Below, in pieces: positions 8,366 through 10,653 of a stretch of 10,653 nt of DNA (its first letter is position 1; each line of letters starts with the position of its first letter). The notes under the pieces were generated by a model, which saw only the letters and a program-made list of their open reading frames with translations, was not told the origin of the DNA and made no database searches. The stretch spans positions 1-10,653 of the forward strand of contig JAEZDP010000169.1 in NCBI GenBank assembly GCA_023418055.1, given 5' to 3'. Origin of the DNA: Acidobacteriota bacterium (GTDB taxonomy: Bacteria > Acidobacteriota > Vicinamibacteria > Vicinamibacterales > Vicinamibacteraceae). The translations under genes and the position numbers were made by a program.

Positions 8366-10486
8366 ATGGCTCGTCAGGTATCACTCGGCCGCACGCGCAA
8401 TATCGGCATCATGGCGCACATCGACGCCGGCAAGACGACGACGACCGAGCGCATCCTCTTCTACACCGGCAACACCTACAAGATCGGCGAAGTGCACGAA
8501 GGCACGGCGACGATGGACTGGATGGAGCAGGAGCAGGAGCGGGGCATCACCATCACCTCGGCCGCGACGACGTGCTTCTGGCGCGAGCACCGCATCAACA
8601 TCATCGACACGCCGGGTCACGTGGACTTCACGGCGGAGGTCGAGCGGTCGCTGCGCGTGCTGGACGGCGCCGTGGCGGTGTTCGACTCGGTGGCCGGTGT
8701 CGAGCCGCAGTCCGAGACGGTGTGGCGGCAGGCCGACAAGTACCGCGTGCCGCGCATCTGCTTCGTGAACAAGATGGACCGCATCGGGGCGAACTTCGAG
8801 CGCACCGTGGACCAGATCAAGACGCGCCTGCAGGGCAACCCCTGCGTGCTGCAGCTGCCGATCGGCACCGAGGACAAGTTCCTCGGCGTCGTCGACCTGA
8901 TCCGCATGAAGGCGCTGGTCTATCGCAACGACGCCATGGGCGCCGACTACACGATCGAGGACATCCCGGCGGATCTGCTCGACAAGGCGCAGCACTATCG
9001 CGAGCAGCTGCTCGAGAAGGTCAGCGAAGCCGACGACACGCTGCTCGAGAAGTACCTGGGCGGCGAGGAGATCAGCGAGGCCGAGATTCGCAAGGCCCTG
9101 CGCGCACGCACCAACAGCTCGGTGCACTCGAAGGACGGCCACGCCGAGGCGCCGTTCGTTCCCGTGCTGTGCGGGTCGGCCTTCAAGAACAAGGGCGTGC
9201 AGCCGCTGCTCGACGCGGTCGTCGACTTCCTGCCCTCGCCGGTGGACGTGCCCGCGATCAAGGGGATCGACCCGAACAACGAGGGTGTCGAACTCGAGCG
9301 TCCCTCGGACGACACCGCGCCGTTCAGCGCCCTGGCGTTCAAGATCATGACCGACCCGTTCGTCGGGCAGCTGACCTTCATCCGCGTGTACTCGGGCGTC
9401 ATGACGTCGGGTTCGTCGGTGTTCAACTCGACCAAGGGCAAGACCGAGCGCATCGGCCGTCTCCTGAAGATGCACGCGAACAAGCGTGAGGAAATCAAGG
9501 AGGTGTACGCCGGTGACATCGCCGCGGCCGTCGGGCTGAAAAGCGTGATGACGGGCGACACCATCTGCGACGACAAGAACGCCGTCGTCCTCGAGTCGAT
9601 GGACTTCCCGGAGCCGGTGATCTCGCTGGCCATCGCGCCGAAGTCGAAGAGCGACCAGGAGAAGCTGGGCCAGGGCCTGGCCAAGCTGATGGCCGAGGAT
9701 CCGACGTTCCGCGTGAACTCGGACCAGCAGACCGGGCAGACGATCATCCGCGGGATGGGCGAACTCCACCTCGAGATCATCGTCGACCGCCTGAAGCGCG
9801 AGTTCAACGTCGAGGCCAACGTCGGCCGCCCGCAGGTGGCCTACAAGGAAACGTTGACGATGGCCGCCGAGGGCGAAGGTCGCTACGTGCGCCAGACGGG
9901 TGGGCGCGGTCAGTACGGCCACGCCAAGATCCGTCTCGTGCCGCGGCAGCCGGGCGAAGGCTACCTGTTCGAGAACAAGATCGTCGGCGGCGTGATTCCG
10001 AAGGAATTCATCAAGCCGATCGACGAGGGCATCAAGGAAGCCCTGACGACGGGCGTGCTGGCCGGCTTCCCGATCGACGATGTGGGCATCGAGCTGTACG
10101 ACGGTTCGTACCACGACGTCGACTCGAACGAGATGGCGTTCAAGATCGCCGGGTCGATGGCGTTCAAGGATGCCGCCAAGAAGGCGCGCCCGGTGTTGCT
10201 CGAGCCGGTGATGCGTGTCGAGGTGGTGGTGCCCAAGGAGTACATGGGCGACATCATGGGCGACATCGCGAGCCGTCGCGGGCACATCCAGTCGCAGGAA
10301 GACCTGGGGGGCACGCAGATTGTGAGCTCGCGGGTGCCGCTGTCGGAGATGTTCGGGTATGCCACGGACCTGCGGTCACGCACCCAGGGTCGTGCCACCT
10401 ATTCCATGCACTTCGATCGCTACGAACAGGCACCGGGGCACGTGTCTGACGAGGTGATCGCGAAGATGCAGGGCACCAACAAGTAA
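8366..10486 (+). CDS. fusA: Elongation factor G
   Basis: EF-G is the GTPase that drives translocation of tRNA and mRNA on the ribosome and, with RRF, splits ribosomes for recycling. The product is 706 residues, standard for bacterial EF-G (704 in E. coli). All GTPase motifs are present: G1 AHIDAGKT (17-24), G2 in RGITIT (59-64), G3 DTPGH (81-85, with the catalytic histidine H85), G4 NKMD (135-138) and G5 GSA (270-272). Domain III carries RGMGELHLE; domain IV carries YGHAKI and the tip loop SYHDVDSNEMAFKIAGS; and domain V ends with GYATDLRSRTQGRATYSM. AAGGA at 8348-8352 lies upstream at a rather long spacing (13 bases). It sits in the canonical str position, 38 bases after rpsG, so it is the main housekeeping EF-G rather than a divergent EF-G2. 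Confidence 0.98.
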   Translation: MARQVSLGRTRNIGIMAHIDAGKTTTTERILFYTGNTYKIGEVHEGTATMDWMEQEQERGITITSAATTCFWREHRINIIDTPGHVDFTAEVERSLRVLDGAVAVFDSVAGVEPQSETVWRQADKYRVPRICFVNKMDRIGANFERTVDQIKTRLQGNPCVLQLPIGTEDKFLGVVDLIRMKALVYRNDAMGADYTIEDIPADLLDKAQHYREQLLEKVSEADDTLLEKYLGGEEISEAEIRKALRARTNSSVHSKDGHAEAPFVPVLCGSAFKNKGVQPLLDAVVDFLPSPVDVPAIKGIDPNNEGVELERPSDDTAPFSALAFKIMTDPFVGQLTFIRVYSGVMTSGSSVFNSTKGKTERIGRLLKMHANKREEIKEVYAGDIAAAVGLKSVMTGDTICDDKNAVVLESMDFPEPVISLAIAPKSKSDQEKLGQGLAKLMAEDPTFRVNSDQQTGQTIIRGMGELHLEIIVDRLKREFNVEANVGRPQVAYKETLTMAAEGEGRYVRQTGGRGQYGHAKIRLVPRQPGEGYLFENKIVGGVIPKEFIKPIDEGIKEALTTGVLAGFPIDDVGIELYDGSYHDVDSNEMAFKIAGSMAFKDAAKKARPVLLEPVMRVEVVVPKEYMGDIMGDIASRRGHIQSQEDLGGTQIVSSRVPLSEMFGYATDLRSRTQGRATYSMHFDRYEQAPGHVSDEVIAKMQGTNK

Positions 10487-10526
10487 CACGGCGACAGCCG
10501 TCAGGTGATACCGGAGAAGAAGCGCC

Positions 10527-10653
10527 ATGGCAAAAGAGAAGTTTGATCGGTCGAAACCGCACGTCAACATCGGGACGATTGGGCACATTGACCACGGGAA
10601 GACGACGACGACCGCGGCGATCACGAAGGTGCTGAGCAAGCACAACCCGAAGG
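10527..10653 (+). CDS. tuf: Elongation factor Tu (3'-truncated by window end)
   Basis: EF-Tu delivers aminoacyl-tRNA to the ribosome as a GTP complex. Only the first 42 codons are in the window. They begin MAKEKFDRSKPHVNIGTIGH and contain the G1 P-loop GHIDHGKT (residues 19-26), which identifies the family; the rest of the GTPase domain lies downstream. GGAGAAGAAG (10513-10522) precedes the ATG. The gene follows fusA by 40 bases with no promoter visible in the gap, so it is read as part of the str operon. A small 5-bp hairpin (ACGGC-GACA-GCCGT, 10488-10501) lies right after the fusA stop and has no T run. Confidence 0.96.
   Translation, partial: MAKEKFDRSKPHVNIGTIGHIDHGKTTTTAAITKVLSKHNPK

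Noticed and set aside
8381..10285. 634-codon open frame on the minus strand opposite fusA
   Set aside because: It is a mirror of the fusA codons with the same biased composition. EF-G is conserved over the whole interval, so the antisense frame is an artefact of GC-rich third positions.

Overview
The window is a GC-rich bacterial chromosomal segment with every convincing gene on the + strand. It carries the 3' part of rpoC, an inserted pair of secreted M16 (insulinase-like) peptidase genes, and the str ribosomal operon (rpsL, rpsG, fusA, start of tuf). All of these can be recognised from the proteins. The organism is Gram-negative: RpoC has the large insertion in its trigger loop (SI3-like) that Firmicutes, Actinobacteria and Thermus lack, and both M16 proteins have Sec signal peptides. 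The high GC, the M16 pair and the LolA-like tail on the second M16 protein fit Acidobacteriota, perhaps Vicinamibacteria. That placement is an inference from general resemblance and was not tested by search.

Layout. Positions 3-3161 are the last ~1,050 codons of rpoC; the first ~350 codons lie upstream of the window. A textbook intrinsic terminator follows (3189-3225), then a possible promoter with a good -10 box (3293-3298). Next come two translationally coupled genes (3326-4855 and 4855-7023). The first encodes an apparently active zinc peptidase with an intact HxxEH site. The second encodes a partner that has lost that site but keeps the Arg/Tyr substrate-binding motif, and it carries a C-terminal ~228-residue domain that looks LolA-like. 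Together they probably form an active/inactive M16 heterodimer in the periplasm.

Positions 7024-7448 hold no protein gene that I can support. This gap contains an inverted repeat (7057-7091), a strong-looking extended -10 promoter (7096-7125), and a ~317-nt leader with at least two perfect or near-perfect hairpins and a duplicated 8-mer that could allow alternative pairing. After it come rpsL (GTG start), rpsG, fusA and the first 42 codons of tuf, spaced 30-40 nt apart as one transcription unit.

Most of the window is core housekeeping sequence. The parts that deserve a second look are the M16 pair lodged between rpoC and rpsL, the domain make-up of those two proteins, and the long structured leader of the str operon. 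I found no CRISPR array, insertion sequence, tRNA, rRNA or clearly new system.
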